From the NCBI RefSeq assembly GCF_030272615.1, contig NC_081415.1, positions 260,402,425 to 260,466,424 of the forward strand: DNA of 64,000 nt, in the 5' to 3' direction. The notes under the pieces were generated by a model. That model did not search any database. It had not been told where the DNA came from and saw only the letters and a list, made by a program, of their open reading frames with translations. Of this stretch, positions 21,588-33,202 are shown one piece after another. Made by a program: the position numbers and the translations under genes. Position 1 is the stretch's first letter. The number at the start of each line of letters is the position of its first letter. The DNA is from Cryptomeria japonica. Taxonomy: Eukaryota > Streptophyta > Pinopsida > Cupressales > Cupressaceae.

Positions 21588-24500
21588 CTAGCAACTATAA
21601 GTATGTATCCCAGCCAGTTTTGAAGGTTTCAGATATGGATACCAGTCCACTTAGTAAGTGTGCAAGTGTTACTTCTGTGAGACTTCTGCCGATGTGGGTT
21701 TTGCAATCATGTCCATACACTGTCTCTTATGTACACCCAGTGAATCCAATATTGGACTCACCAATCCTCTAAGACTCCTTGCTCTCTGAATGATCTTTTC
21801 TCTGTCCTTTTCAAAAGAAAAAAAATGATTCTCCAAAGACAAAATTTGACCATCAACAAATGTTGTTAGAGAGGTCAATCCATCAAAAGAATTTACAATG
21901 TTAGCTACCTTATCACGTAATTCCTTTAATCTTCAATCTACATTTGCTGTAAGAATTTCTATGTTACAACAGACCCTGTAGATATTTGTACATTGTTTCA
22001 AGCAATTTTTAATAAGAATGAGTTTATCTTCAATTTTCTTCTTCTCTATTTTAATGATTTGGTCAAAGGCGGCTCTTTTAGCCACAATAAATCTCTCTAG
22101 TGCTTGTCGGTCTTAAATCTGCTACAATGATTGAAAATTCTTAGAAATATGCTTAGTTAGTGTCTTAAGCTTGTCGGAAGGGCTTGCTTCATTCTCAATC
22201 ATACAATCAGGAATTCATCCATGCAAAACTGTAACTGACTGTTCTATTATTCCATTATCTGCAAACCCCTCCTTTAGTAGCTTTTGAGTAGCTACCATCA
22301 TTAATTCAGTGGGACTCATATCAGTTATTGTTTTCTTCTCAACTTTAGAAGTGTCAATTGCCAAAATCTTCACCGGGGAATCAATATCTACTGCTGATAT
22401 AGTCTCAGTTCTCTTTACCTTAACCTCCTTTACACCGGTGGCTTCACCACTTGGTGTAGTATCAATTACTACCGGTGGAGTATTATCCATAATATTCTCA
22501 GTACCCTGTACGTTGCCTTGCTCAAAAATAGTTTCTGCCAGTATAAACTGTACATTCTCCTTTGTAGCTGGTGGTGTCTGTACACCCTTATTTTCAATCG
22601 GTATATCCAAATTTTTTTCAGAACTTCCCAAAATACCTTTCCCTTTTGATTTACCTAGAATGGTGGAAGTTGTTTCCTTAACAAATTCTTCATGAGAGGT
22701 AAGAAAGTTTGGATTCGTTTGGAAGAATTTGGACCAACCCTCACTGGTTTCATTTATAACCTCATTAACCCTATCCACCATTAGGCTTATTTGCCAAGGT
22801 TTGCTACTAAAAATTGTCCTATTAGCAACATATATAAACCTCTTCATTTCTCCATTACTTATTACACCACATAAATTTAAAAGTTCTACTTCCTTGATCT
22901 CTCCATCCCTCTTGATTGCGTCAAGTGTTCTAGCATCTAATTTATTGTACAATGATAGAGGAATTTCTTTCAAAATTTCTACTAAGGCTTTCTTATAAAT
23001 ATCTATGCAACAAAATCGCCTCTTCAATCTCATTCTGCTCATTATCCTCTAAATTCTCATAGTAAATAGATACATTTTTCAAAATTCCATCCTTTGTTAT
23101 TTTATCAATCAATTCAACACAAGTCATCTTAGCCTTACCAGACTCAGTAGCATCATCACTCTTCTTCTTTTTGCTGGGGGTTGCTGGAGTGGATGTAATT
23201 GGTTTTCTCTTTTGAGTAGGCTTCCTTGCTGGAGGTGGGGGTGCAATAGGTTTTGTTACCTTTCTTACAAGTTTCCTCCTTGGCTCCACCTTTTTCACCT
23301 CTACCGGTGGCTGGTCTACTTTCTTTCTCTGTACCCTTCTGAATGCTATAGGTTCATTCTCCTCTAGACCAGGATCAAAAGTTATAGTAGAAATGTAAGT
23401 TTCAGGCTTCTTCACCTCTGGAGCACTAGCCATTGCCGGTTCTCCTACTGGTTTGGATCCAAAATCCATTTCAATACTAATCCTATGAATGCCATTTTGT
23501 ACAAATGCAGACATCTTATATATTTTCTTCTCTCTTCTCTTCCCGTTGAAGCCAATTTTGACTTCAACAGCCTTTTCTTCTGCAGTGCCAAAATGTTTGG
23601 TTTTGTCATCAAATAGAGCATCTAGCAACATCTTTTCATAAATATCTAGAATGTTATCATCCACCTCATATCCAAGCTTAGTGACCCATATGTTCCTTGG
23701 TTCTACTGCCTCCATGAGCGTTTCATTGGTCTTCACCATAAAACAGATATCGGTGGAGTACTTCTCCACAATGTGCTTTGATATTCTCTCCCTCTGTCTC
23801 ATATTTTCTTGAAATGTTTTAAAATATCCCCAATTTTTTTTATCTCTATCGGTACGAATACCGGTGATTTATTCCTTGATTTGCATACCTACCAGTATTT
23901 CATGAGCCCAACGCTTCTTCCCTAGACCAGGTAGCTCATTTATGAAGTAAAGTATTAAACAAACAATGAGATTTCCAAATCTAAAGGTTCCTTTCTTAAC
24001 ACCCTTAATCTTTCCAAGATTCAACATCAGTTCACTTCTCAACCATTCACACAAGTCATATTTACCATTATTCCTCAACATCTGATGTGCAACATGGATG
24101 TAAGAACTAGCAATAAAATTCAATCGGCTAGATTGAGTTACCTTATAACCGATTATCATGCTTACAAACTTCACGTCTGTGTCCTTGATTGTGCTGATCC
24201 TCATTGATCTTCCGTCATGGGTTGCGTCGGTGAGATTCTCAGCCTCAGTATTGGATATCTTCTTGCCAAGTTCTTGTCCACCTTTGGGTAAGATGGTGAT
24301 TGCTTGAATAGCCTCCTTGGTGATCATATAAGGACGATCTAGCTAGATGAACTCATTGTGAACCCTGCTCAGAACGTATCAAATGACATCATCTTTGAAT
24401 TCTGGTATGTATAAGATACCAGTTAACCCTAGATCCTCAATGGATTTGTATTTTGGCTTGATGGTTGCAGAGCTGCCCACTATCATAGATTGATACATGC

Positions 24501-24720
24501 CTTTTATCTCCTCTGTGCCTAGATCCTCCAAGGTGCAGTGAATGTATGCCCTTACATCTTCAACATACATCATGCAGTCGAGAACCCTAGAGAATGCTCC
24601 CGTAGAGTCTTCCTTCTTAGCTATCAGGGGAACTTCCTTGAAAACGGGTCTTAGCCTATCCTTGACTTCAACAACGGTGGGATTTGCAATGAAAGTAGGA
24701 GCTGATGATCCGGATGCCAT
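21588..24720 (-). pseudogene. ORF2 of element I: conserved unknown protein, about 1,040 codons
   Basis: Starts MASGSSAPTF at 24720 and ends at TAG 21588-21590, aligned with the end of the element II copy. I do not recognise the family. Visible parts: an N-terminal module (EVKDR.RP..KE, AYIHCTLEDLG); a hydrophobic module (GRSMRI.TI, SMIIGYKV, LNLGKIK, FGNLIVCLILYFINELP); a Lys/Pro linker (KPTQKRKP, PSKKKK) that may be a nuclear localisation signal; a KKALVEI.KEIP.SLYNKLDAR module; and a charged C-terminal part likely to form coiled coils (DGQILSLENHF, RARSLRGL). No RT, protease, RNase H or integrase motif is present. Defects: TGA and TAG near 24380 and 24341 where element II has Trp or a related residue, a TGA/TAA near 23869, one frameshift near 23000, and stops at 22215 and near 21669. 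It was once one continuous frame. Confidence 0.75.
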
Positions 24721-24821
24721 TTCGAAGAAATACCTGAAAGTGATCGCCGGTTGGAAGATTGAGTGCTTCTTCGATAATTGCTGGAAATCCTTACAGAATA
24801 CCTTTGCTCGCTCTTAATCAT
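24721..24821. other. Leader of ORF2, left of the chromovirus insertion
   Basis: Matches 43260-43400 of element II in layout (GCTCGCTCT near the break). It continues at 36684 after the chromovirus. Confidence 0.6.
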
Positions 24822-25437
24822 TGTCACAACCCTCCTTTATCACTTTTGGATTTAAAATACAATTCTATTATATTTTGGTTAAACTACTCAAAATGATTGA
24901 ATAAATATTATAAAAGAATAAAATGAATATACACACACACACTCGGAGAATATAATTCAAAAGACATTATTTTTATTTATTTATTTTCCACTCCCAATTA
25001 TGGCACATGTTGTAGGAAGAATAAGAAGCTTCTAGATGAATCTCCACCACCTTGCATGTAACTCCCCCGATAAGTTTAATCAATTTGCATGAAGTCCAAT
25101 ATTGGAAAAGAATATCCTTTTTAATTAAGTTTTCTATATAGTGGAATGGAGGGATTTTTCTTAAAAATGATATGCAAGTTTTCAAAAATGGGAGGTGGTT
25201 ATTCTTTGAAGAAATTCTTTTCTCAAATAATTGTTTTGGTAGTCATATTTCATTTTGGAAAATAGCTAAGGTTGTTTTGGAGAAATTTTTTTCCAAGCTT
25301 GAAGGATCAAGAGAGGCTAATTGAAGAATTCATAGGGGATTCTACATCAATTGCAAACATCTAGGTTCTTTTAATTTAGTTTTATTTTATTTAAAATCAT
25401 GCATCTTATTCTTGCTGCGAATCAGATTAGTAAATTT

Positions 25438-25625
25438 TTTTTGTTTCAATTCCTTGCTGAGAAATAGATTAGATCAATCTTGTTTCAATTCCTTGATGAG
25501 AATTAGATCAATTTTGTTTCAATTCCTTGCTGAGAAATAGATTAGATCAATCTTGTTTCAATTCCTTGATGAGAATTAGATCAATTTTGTTTCAATTCCT
25601 TGCTGGGAATTAGATTAGATCAATC
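25438..25625. repeat. LTR minisatellite, 5 copies
   Basis: Unit TTTGTTTCAATTCCTTG followed by A/G-rich filler and GATCAAT, alternating about 43 and 34 bp. Five copies here, four at 33826-33980 and about eleven in the solo LTR at 47460-47940. Confidence 0.9.
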
Positions 25626-26304
25626 TTTATTTCCTCCCTCTAATTCATTTCTCTGGTTTTTCGAATGGAAATCTGAATCTCATTCTTTGAATATAAATCT
25701 CTCTGTGGATATCAGTTGAAATTGAGGAATATATTTCCCTGTGAATAATCCTCTGTGTTGTTCATCCCCGTAAACAAATCCTTACTCTCATTTGGTTACA
25801 TTAATCTGGTTATATACATCTCTCTGTGAATAATTCTCTATGAAATTCTTTCCTGTGAATAAATCCTTGATCTCATTTGTTTATTTTTATTTTCATGGTT
25901 ATATGCTACTCTCTGTGAATATTAGATGGATAAAATAAAATCCCTCTGTGTGAGCTTTGTATTTCTCAGCATTAACATCTACCTACTTCCTTGATAATCT
26001 GTGCATCGTTGGAGCAAATTATTTCTCTATTTCTGTGTTATATTTTCGTCCCTGGGATTAAATTTCTTACTCTTACATTAATATATTTTTTCCCTTATGC
26101 ACATACCTGTTTATATATTCTCCTTTTATGCAATTTAATATTCTGGAAATTTAAGCCACATATATATATCATGCGAAATGAATAGAGTAAATGTTTCAAG
26201 GTGGATTTTAATATAAATATAAAAATAAAGATAAAACATGGCATTTAGAATTTACGCCGAACAAGCTTTGGGCTTCGTGCAGCGGAGGCGGCTAAGGTAA
26301 CCGC

Positions 26305-26465
26305 CGGGGGGGGGGGGGTGGGGGTAGTGGTACCCTCCACTACCCCTGCGGTCACTATCACGGTAGTGGTCGCAGGGGGAGTGGAGGGGCCCACGATGTC
26401 CCCTCACCTCTGCGGGCCTGCACTTGCAAGACCGCAGGGGTGACGGGACCCGTGGGTCCTCACTC
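26305..26465. repeat. GC-rich hairpin patch in the chromovirus LTR
   Basis: A short very GC-rich block in an AT-rich LTR: a G-run, then GGGGTAGTGGTACCCTCCACTACCCC-type and CTGCGGTCAC...GTGGTCGCAG-type inverted repeats. Counterparts lie at 34660-34805 and, reversed, at 46790-46975. Confidence 0.75.
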
Positions 26466-26797
26466 CCCTTTTTCATTAAATAGGATTCACATTTGTTGTA
26501 TTTTTTTTTTAGTTTTTGAAAATTAAAAAAAGGGAAATTCATTTATTTAATTAGTTTTTTTTTTTTATATATACATATAATAATTTGAAATTTTAAGTTT
26601 CACTTAGAAGAATTTAAGAATAGTTGAGATCATTGTGTAGTTAAATTCATAATTGAATTATGTCTAGTAATTCTACAATTAATTTATCTTTAGTGAATTT
26701 CATAATTGTAAATTATATTATATCAAATTTTATAATTAGAGCTATTCAATCTGTTTAAGATCCATTGGGGCACTTAGTTGGCATCTACCAATAATTT

Positions 26798-26805
26798 TAT
26801 AAATA
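26798..26805 (+). promoter_or_regulatory. Candidate TATA box of the chromovirus 5' LTR
   Basis: TATAAATA in a well-isolated context; the counterpart in the 3' LTR is at 35159-35166. It lies about 1.5 kb upstream of the LTR end. Confidence 0.4.
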
Positions 26806-28102
26806 CGTTTGAACCAAATGTCTAAGGTAAGTTCTATTTTTGGTACTAGTGACTTTATAAGCGATTATTCTTGCATGTAACTTACACTACCCTCGCTTCA
26901 TGCAATTTCTTACACATTAATTTCATTTATTGACGTTTTCATCTCCATAGAAGTTATGCATTTAATTATTAATATGCAAGTTTCATAATTGTCATTATTA
27001 TGCAAGTTATGTTTCAAGTTTCGAATAACAAATAATTTTAGTTATGATTTTTATTCCGCGAAATTCATCAAGTAGCTTTTTTAATTAATTAAAGTTTTGC
27101 AATGTCTAAATTTTGCATGTTCAAGTCATAATCGTTTTCAAGCATGATGTTTATCATAAGTTAGAAAATTAAGCAAAGGAAGTTGGAAAACCAAAACCTA
27201 GCAACGTTTGGTATATACAATGCCTCTGGGTCACGCTTACGGGTAATGCCGTTGTGTTGAACTACTGCACTTAACGCCTAATAAAGCTGCATCAACGATG
27301 TCTGTGGCATTTTTCCTATAAATCGTCGGGGAGTAATAAGGGACACTTGGAAGTTAAAATCCAAGGGGTGGGTAATCCCCCTTGGATCGATAATTTAATA
27401 AGATAATTCTAAAATGATCTTTCATCCGTTGAGTTAAACTATAGTAAACCCCTATAGGGATGATGAGTGAAATGCTTTATGAAAATTGATTTAATCTCAA
27501 AGAATTGTTGTCGATTGACAATTGGTCAAGGGTGACGCTTATGATATGAATTAGGATCTAGTTGTTTTTAGGCCACAAGCAATAGGCCATCTTGAGCCTT
27601 AGCTAAAGCGCTACCACCATGGGTAGCAACCGCAGAGAAACTGTCTGGGACATTGACCCTAGAAAGGGTTGCGTACCCACTAATCAATTTACATCAAACC
27701 ATAGAGTAGAAAATAGAACTACATACTTTACGCCTTGATCCTGTGCTGAAATGGGTATGTAGGCAGTCTTGGGACGGAGTTGTCCCTAGTACTCAGGCGT
27801 TCGTGGGTGGGGTCTAGGCTTGGTAAGAGAAAGATTGAGTAAGAATCCTATTTTGAAAGATAAGATAATTAAATTGGAAAAAGTAATTCAATGCATACTT
27901 GGAAGGAATCCCATATGGATTCGCTTGACTTCCAGAGGCTTTAAGCCAAATTATGAGGCGGAATTCAAGCTTGTATTATGTTATTTAATTACTCCTAAGG
28001 ATGGTGACCTCGGTGCACTTCTATTAGAAGAGTGTAGTACTTAGTGAGTGGCTCAGGACCCGAATGGTCCCGATGAGTCTAAGTCTCTAGCCAGAGCACC
28101 TC

Positions 28103-28230
28103 CTATCCCGATTGGATAGATGCCTACCCCGTATGGGTAGATGCCTATCCCGTATTGGATAGATGAAATCTTATGTCCCGTATGGACAAATGCCTAACCC
28201 GTATGGTTAGATGATCATCCCGGATGGATG
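28103..28230. repeat. Hairpin array with covarying stems (LTR end, upstream of PBS)
   Basis: Six inverted repeats in a row: CTATCC/GGATAG (28103-28119), CTACCC/GGGTAG (28124-28140), CTATCC/GGATAG (28145-28162), TGTCC/GGACA (28174-28188), CTAACC/GGTTAG (28194-28210) and CATCC/GGATG (28216-28230). Loops are mostly CGTAT, and most units are joined by ATGC. Stem bases differ between units but stay complementary. A weaker seventh unit follows. Confidence 0.9.
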
Positions 28231-28351
28231 AATGCCTAGTCCAAATGGATGGATGCCCAGAGTATGCTATTGAATCAAACATAATGATTAAATTAAAAAA
28301 AAAAAAAGAATTGTTAATTTTGTCGAGTTAATTATGGTGGGTTGTTACATG

Positions 28352-28368
28352 TGGTATCAGAGAAAAGG
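28352..28368 (+). other. PBS of the chromovirus
   Basis: TGGTATCAGAGAAAAGG two bases after the LTR end, matching the initiator-Met-tRNA type. Confidence 0.85.
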
Positions 28369-28498
28369 TTCAAATCTAGGCCTTGTGCTCAGTTCAATTT
28401 ATATAGCTAAGGGAATGTTTTGCAATGGTAGAAATTAAATTTTAAAATCCTAAATCAAGAACTAACTACATAATTTAACTTTCAGGTAAAAACCTAGA

Positions 28499-29818
28499 AT
28501 GGCTAGAGGAAGAGGAAGATGAAGAGGAAGAGGAAGAGGAAGAGGAAGAGGAAGAGGAAGAGGAAGGGGTAATGGAAGACGTACTACCACTAGGAGTCAA
28601 AGGGAAGAAAACCATGAGGAAAACCATGAAGAAAACCATGAGGAAAACCATGAAGAGGATCGACATAACTTAGGAAATAACGAAGATGGGGTCGAGGCTA
28701 TAATCAACCTGCTAACCAAACAAAGAGATAAAATCAACTTCTTGGAACAATCAATGGAAGACCTTAGGGAAAGGCATAATGACTTTGAAAATAGAAGTGG
28801 TATTGAAAATGGAAACCTTGGTAGCAATCAAGGGAATATGGTGGGCAATAGAAAAGAAAATAACATATTGGAACTCTCCAAGGACTTAAAGAAAATCACC
28901 CCTCCTAAGTTCAATGGGAGGCAAATTGGTGAAGGAGCTGAGAATTTGTTAAATGAAATGGAAAAGTATTTTGAACTAAGAGATTTTAGTGAAACAACCA
29001 AAGCCTTATGGGGTTCTTATCAACTCACAGGGGAGGCAGCTAGTTGGTGGACCAACACCATGGGACAAAGTGGGTATAGTAGGGATACGGTCACATGGGA
29101 TCAATTTGTTCACCACTTTCGAGAGAGGTGGCTCCCTCAATTGTTCTTTGATGAGAAGGTGATAGAATTCCATAATCTATGTCAAGGGCCCCTATCAGTC
29201 CAACAATATTGGGATAAGTTCGCCAAATTGCTTAAATATGTACCTATGTACCAAAAAGATGAAGAAGGCCAAGCAAGGAAGTTCATTTTGGGGATAAATA
29301 CCAACATAGGGGTAGAGGTTGACATGCATGGACCCAAAAACATGAAAGAAGTACTTGAAAAGTCCCTAAGGCAAGAGAGGAAGATTCAAACACTAGCAAG
29401 GCGGAACTATAATGGGAACCACTCATTTAAAAGGAAACAAGAATTCAATGGAAACACTAACTTTAACAAAGGTCAAAGGAATAATTCTTCTGAAAGAAGG
29501 CCACCCCCTAATCAATAACAAAGGAATGGAAATAATAATAATAACTAGGGCAATAATAACAAAGGCAAGTATAACAGGAATGACCAGTAGAACAGGATAA
29601 CTTATCCGCCCAGGGCCAACGAAACAAGAAATGATCCCCCTAGGAACCAAGGCAGGAGGGGTCCTCCAGGTGGATGCTTCATGTGTGGGGGAAACCATTT
29701 TGCTAGAGAGTGTCCTAGGATGCAAGGTTAGATTAGGGCCAATCAACCCCAACAAGGACCCCAACAAAGGATTCATGTAGCAGTTAGGAACCGAAGAGGA
29801 AGATACCAGAATGTTCCC
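28499..29818 (+). pseudogene. Chromovirus gag
   Basis: The frame starts ATGGCTAGAGGAAGAGG (28499). It opens with an Arg-Gly run, then ENHE repeats, then a capsid-like region (PPKFNGRQ, GEAASWW, WDQFVHHFRERW, FHNLCQGPLSVQQYWDKFAKL). A zinc knuckle CFMCGGNHFAREC (CX2CX3HX4C) lies at 29675-29713. Stops interrupt it: TGA at codon 8 (28520), TAA 29516, TAG 29546, TAG 29588 and TAG 29729. It is in frame with the protease downstream, so Gag-Pol was probably one polyprotein. The longest intact piece is 28742-29518. Confidence 0.88.
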
Positions 29819-32800
29819 GTGGAAACTATAGGTACACTATTTGAACAACCAATTTTAATTCTAATTAACACTGGGTCATCTGAATGTTTCATCTCACCTG
29901 AATTAGTAAGCAAATATACATTAAAATTTAATCAAATGGAGTCATCATGGATAGTTCAATATGGGGATAAGGCAACTAGGGAAGTAACTAAGTGTTTGCC
30001 GAGAGCAAGCCTACAATTTCTTGAGTTTGAAACAAGGGTAGATCTCTATGTGGCACCCCTAGGATTATATGATATAATTATTGGAATGAGTTGGTTAACA
30101 GACCATCAAGCTAATGTAGATTGCTATAATAAAGTTGTTGAATGTTTGGATGATGGGGGAAAAAGGGTCAAAATCCAAGGAAAGTTTAACCCCATTTGTA
30201 TAGAAACCATATCAGCCATGCAATTAAAGAAGGAAAGAAGAAGAGGAGGCCTAATCTATATGATTGAAATTGATGAAGGGAAGGAGGAAAATACCCTGAC
30301 CTTTGAAAATACCCCTTTCTTAAAAGAATTCAAGGATGTTTTTCCAAAAGAATTACCCGGCTTACCCCCTAAAAGGAAGTTTGACTTTTTTTATCGAAGT
30401 ACTACCAGGAGCTGAACCAGCATCAAGGGCACCTTACCGAATGAACACAACTGAATTACAAGAGCTCAAGATGCAATTAGAGAAACTCTTAGCTAAGGGA
30501 TTAATAAGGCCAAGTGTATCACCATGGGGAGCACTAGTCTTATTTGTTAAGAAGAAGGATGGAACCTTAAGACTATGCATCAACTATAGGATGTAGAATA
30601 AGGTCACAATAAAGAATAGGTATCCCTTACCTCGCATAGAGGATCTTTTTGACCAAATGAAAGGAGAAGTAGTTTTCTCAAAGATAGACCTCCAGTCAGG
30701 GTACCATCAACTCAAAATTAAGGAGGAAGACATTTCGAAAACAAATTTCAGGACTAGATATGGGCATTCTGAATTCACAGTAGTTCCTTTTGGTGTAACC
30801 AATGCCCCAGCTGTATTTATGAACCTAATGAATAGTGTACTCCATGACTACTTGGAAAAATATGTTTTGGTATTTCTAGATGACATATTGATTTACTCTA
30901 GGAATGAGGAGGAACATTTAGTACACCTACAAATTGTTTTGCAAAGGTTGAGAGAACATAAGTTATATGGGAAATTGTCAAAATGTGCCTTCTTTGAGGA
31001 AAAGATTCACTACCTTGGGCATATAATATCAAAGGAGGGAATAACAGTTGATCCAGATAAGATAAAGGCAATAGTAGAATGGTCGATCCCTAAAAATGTT
31101 TCAGAGGTAAGAAGCTTTATGGGGCCAGCAGGTTACTATAGGAGGTTTGTGGAAGGATTTTCTAAGATAGAAAAACCCATCACCTCATTACAAAGGAAGG
31201 GAAAAAGGTTTGTGTGGACAGAGAAAAGTGATAAGGCATTCCAAATCTTGAAGGGAAAACTAGCCTCAACACCCATTCTAAAAGTACTAGATTCGAATGG
31301 ACACTTCACAGTCGTAACTGATGCTTCTATTGAAGGTTTAGGAGGAGTACTTGTCCAAGATGAAGGGGTAGTAGCTTACAAATCCAGAAAGCTAAAGAAT
31401 CATGAAGTTAATTATGCACCCCACTACTTGGAGTTGGCAGCAATTGTGCATGCCCTACAGAAATGGAGACATTTCTTACTAGGGAAGCCCTTTGAGTTAA
31501 AGTCAGATAACCAAGGACTAAAGTACATCTTTATCCAACCCCACTTAAATGCCAGACAAAGAAGGTGGTTAGAGTTTCTAAGTGAATATGATTTTGAAAT
31601 TGAATATATTAAGGGGAAGGAAAATAGGGTGGCAGATGCTTTGAGTAGGAGGAGACACTTGATGACTATAGCAACATTCAAAACTTCTTTCAAAAGGCAA
31701 GTGATGGATGAGCAAGGTCACGACCCATGGTATGAGAAAGTGAAATTGACATTAGAACATGATCCAACCGATCATAAGATTGGAGGGTATACATTAGACG
31801 AAGATGGGTTGCCCAGATACAATAATAGAATCTATATTCTTAATTTAGGAGACTTAAGGGAAGTAGTCTTGTTGGAGGCTCAAAATGCCCCTTATTCAGG
31901 GCACCCAGGAGTTAACAAACTTTATGCAGATTTAAAGAAGTTATACTTTTGGCAAGGGATGAAGAATGACATAGTCAAGTATGTGGCTAAATGTTTGGAG
32001 TGTCAAAGAGTAAAGGCAGAACACATACATCCAGTTGGATTGTTATAGGTACATGATGTACCTCAACACAAGTGGAAAGTTATTAGTATGGATTTTATGC
32101 AAGGGTTTCCCATGTCACCTTTTAGGCATGATACAATAATGGTGGTAATTGACAAACTCACTAAGGTGGCACACTTTATACAAGGAACCTGACGGATGAT
32201 GTACCTACCTTGGCTAGGCGCTTTGTTAAGGAAATATTTAGGTTGCATGGAATACCAGAGAAAATCATATCAGATAGAGATGCTAGATTCACTTCAAGGT
32301 TTTGGACAACTCTTCAATCAGCTCTGGGGACTCAACTAAATTTTAGCACTACATACCATCCTGAAACTGACAGTCAGATAGAAAGGACAAATCAGATTAT
32401 GGAAGACCTACTTCACATGTATTGCATGGACCAAAAGAAGAAATAGGAAGAGTACCTACCTCTGGTAGAGTTTGCTTACAATAATACATATCAAACATCT
32501 TTGGGAATGGCACCTTTCGAAGCATTGTATGGTAGACCATGTCGAACACCTTTGAGTTGGGATAGTCTTGAAGATAGAGTAATTGTTGGACCAGATATGT
32601 TGAAGGAGATGGAAAGGAAAACTAAGGAAATTAGGCAGAGATTGAAGGAAGCCTCAGATAGGCAGAAGAGTTATGCAAACAAGAATAGGACACCAAGGGA
32701 GTTTGAGGTGGGAGAGAAAGTCTTCCTAAGGGTTAGGCCACACAAGAGTTCCATAAGGTTTGGGAAAAAGACTAAGCTTGCACCTTGTTATATTGGACCC

Positions 32801-33124
32801 TTTGAAATATTGGGAAGGATTAATCCAGTTGCATACCGGTTGGCCTTACCTCCCTAGTTGAGCCGAATCCATGATGTCTTCCATGTATCTCTTCTTAAAA
32901 AATATGTACCCGATGAGAAACACATTTTGAATTGGGATGCTTTACAGGTCCAGGAAATGGGAGGAATAATGATAGAGCCATTCAAAATCTTGGAGAGGTG
33001 CCAATGCCAGTTGCGCAACAAAGAGGTTGATCAATGCAAAGTACAATGGAACCAGTATGATGAAAAGAATGCCACGTGGGAGGATACTAAGGAAATGCAA
33101 CAATTGTTTCCTTTTTTGTTTTAA
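29819..33124 (+). pseudogene. Chromovirus pol: protease, RT, RNase H, integrase, chromodomain
   Basis: Protease: the expected DTG reads NTG at 29867 (LINTGSSECFIS), a lost catalytic Asp. Reverse transcriptase: [10 protein letters not shown], the DLQSGYHQ segment, and F-L-D-D at 30873-30884. RNase [14 protein letters not shown] to [11 protein letters not shown]. Integrase: zinc region HPGVNK...CLECQ, then the catalytic segments SMDF, SDRDARF and HPETDSQIERTNQ. The C-terminal tail ends in a chromodomain-like segment (PFKILER...VQWNQYDEKNATWE) after HDVFHVSLLKKY; that clade feature places it near Tekay/Del. Damage: an extra T in a T-run near 30390 (frameshift), TAG 30594, TAG 32046, a frameshift near 32188, TAG at 32444 in place of Trp, and TAG 32855. 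Confidence 0.93.
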
Positions 33125-33188
33125 GCTAATCATGAACTATAGACTCTTTTGGATACATTCAATAAGTGCATCGGGATGATGCACAAAT

Positions 33189-33202
33189 TAAGGGGGGGAG
33201 GA
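33189..33202 (+). other. PPT of the chromovirus
   Basis: TTAAGGGGGGGAGGA just before the LTR; the LTR opens TATCACAACC, where the 5' copy has TGTCACAACC. Confidence 0.85.

Larger units (their letters stand above)
24822..28349 (+). repeat. Chromovirus 5' LTR
   Basis: TGTCACAACCCTCC to GGTGGGTTGTTACA. It contains a five-copy minisatellite, a GC-rich hairpin patch, a TATA box and an array of hairpins near the PBS, each listed separately. The small ORF at 27820-28044 recurs in the other LTR but lacks a recognisable product. Confidence 0.92.

Noticed and set aside
27820-28044. 75-codon ORF repeated in both chromovirus LTRs
   Set aside because: It is present in both LTRs only because LTRs are duplicated. 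The reverse-complement counterpart in the solo LTR is not open over the same length, and no motif is visible.
28352-28368. tRNA-like matches at PBS sites
   Set aside because: They are short complements to tRNA 3' ends used as primer binding sites; no cloverleaf can be drawn from the flanks.
28475-28827. Ser- and Phe-rich minus-strand ORFs
   Set aside because: Antisense reading of the Arg-Gly and ENHE repeats of the chromovirus gag.
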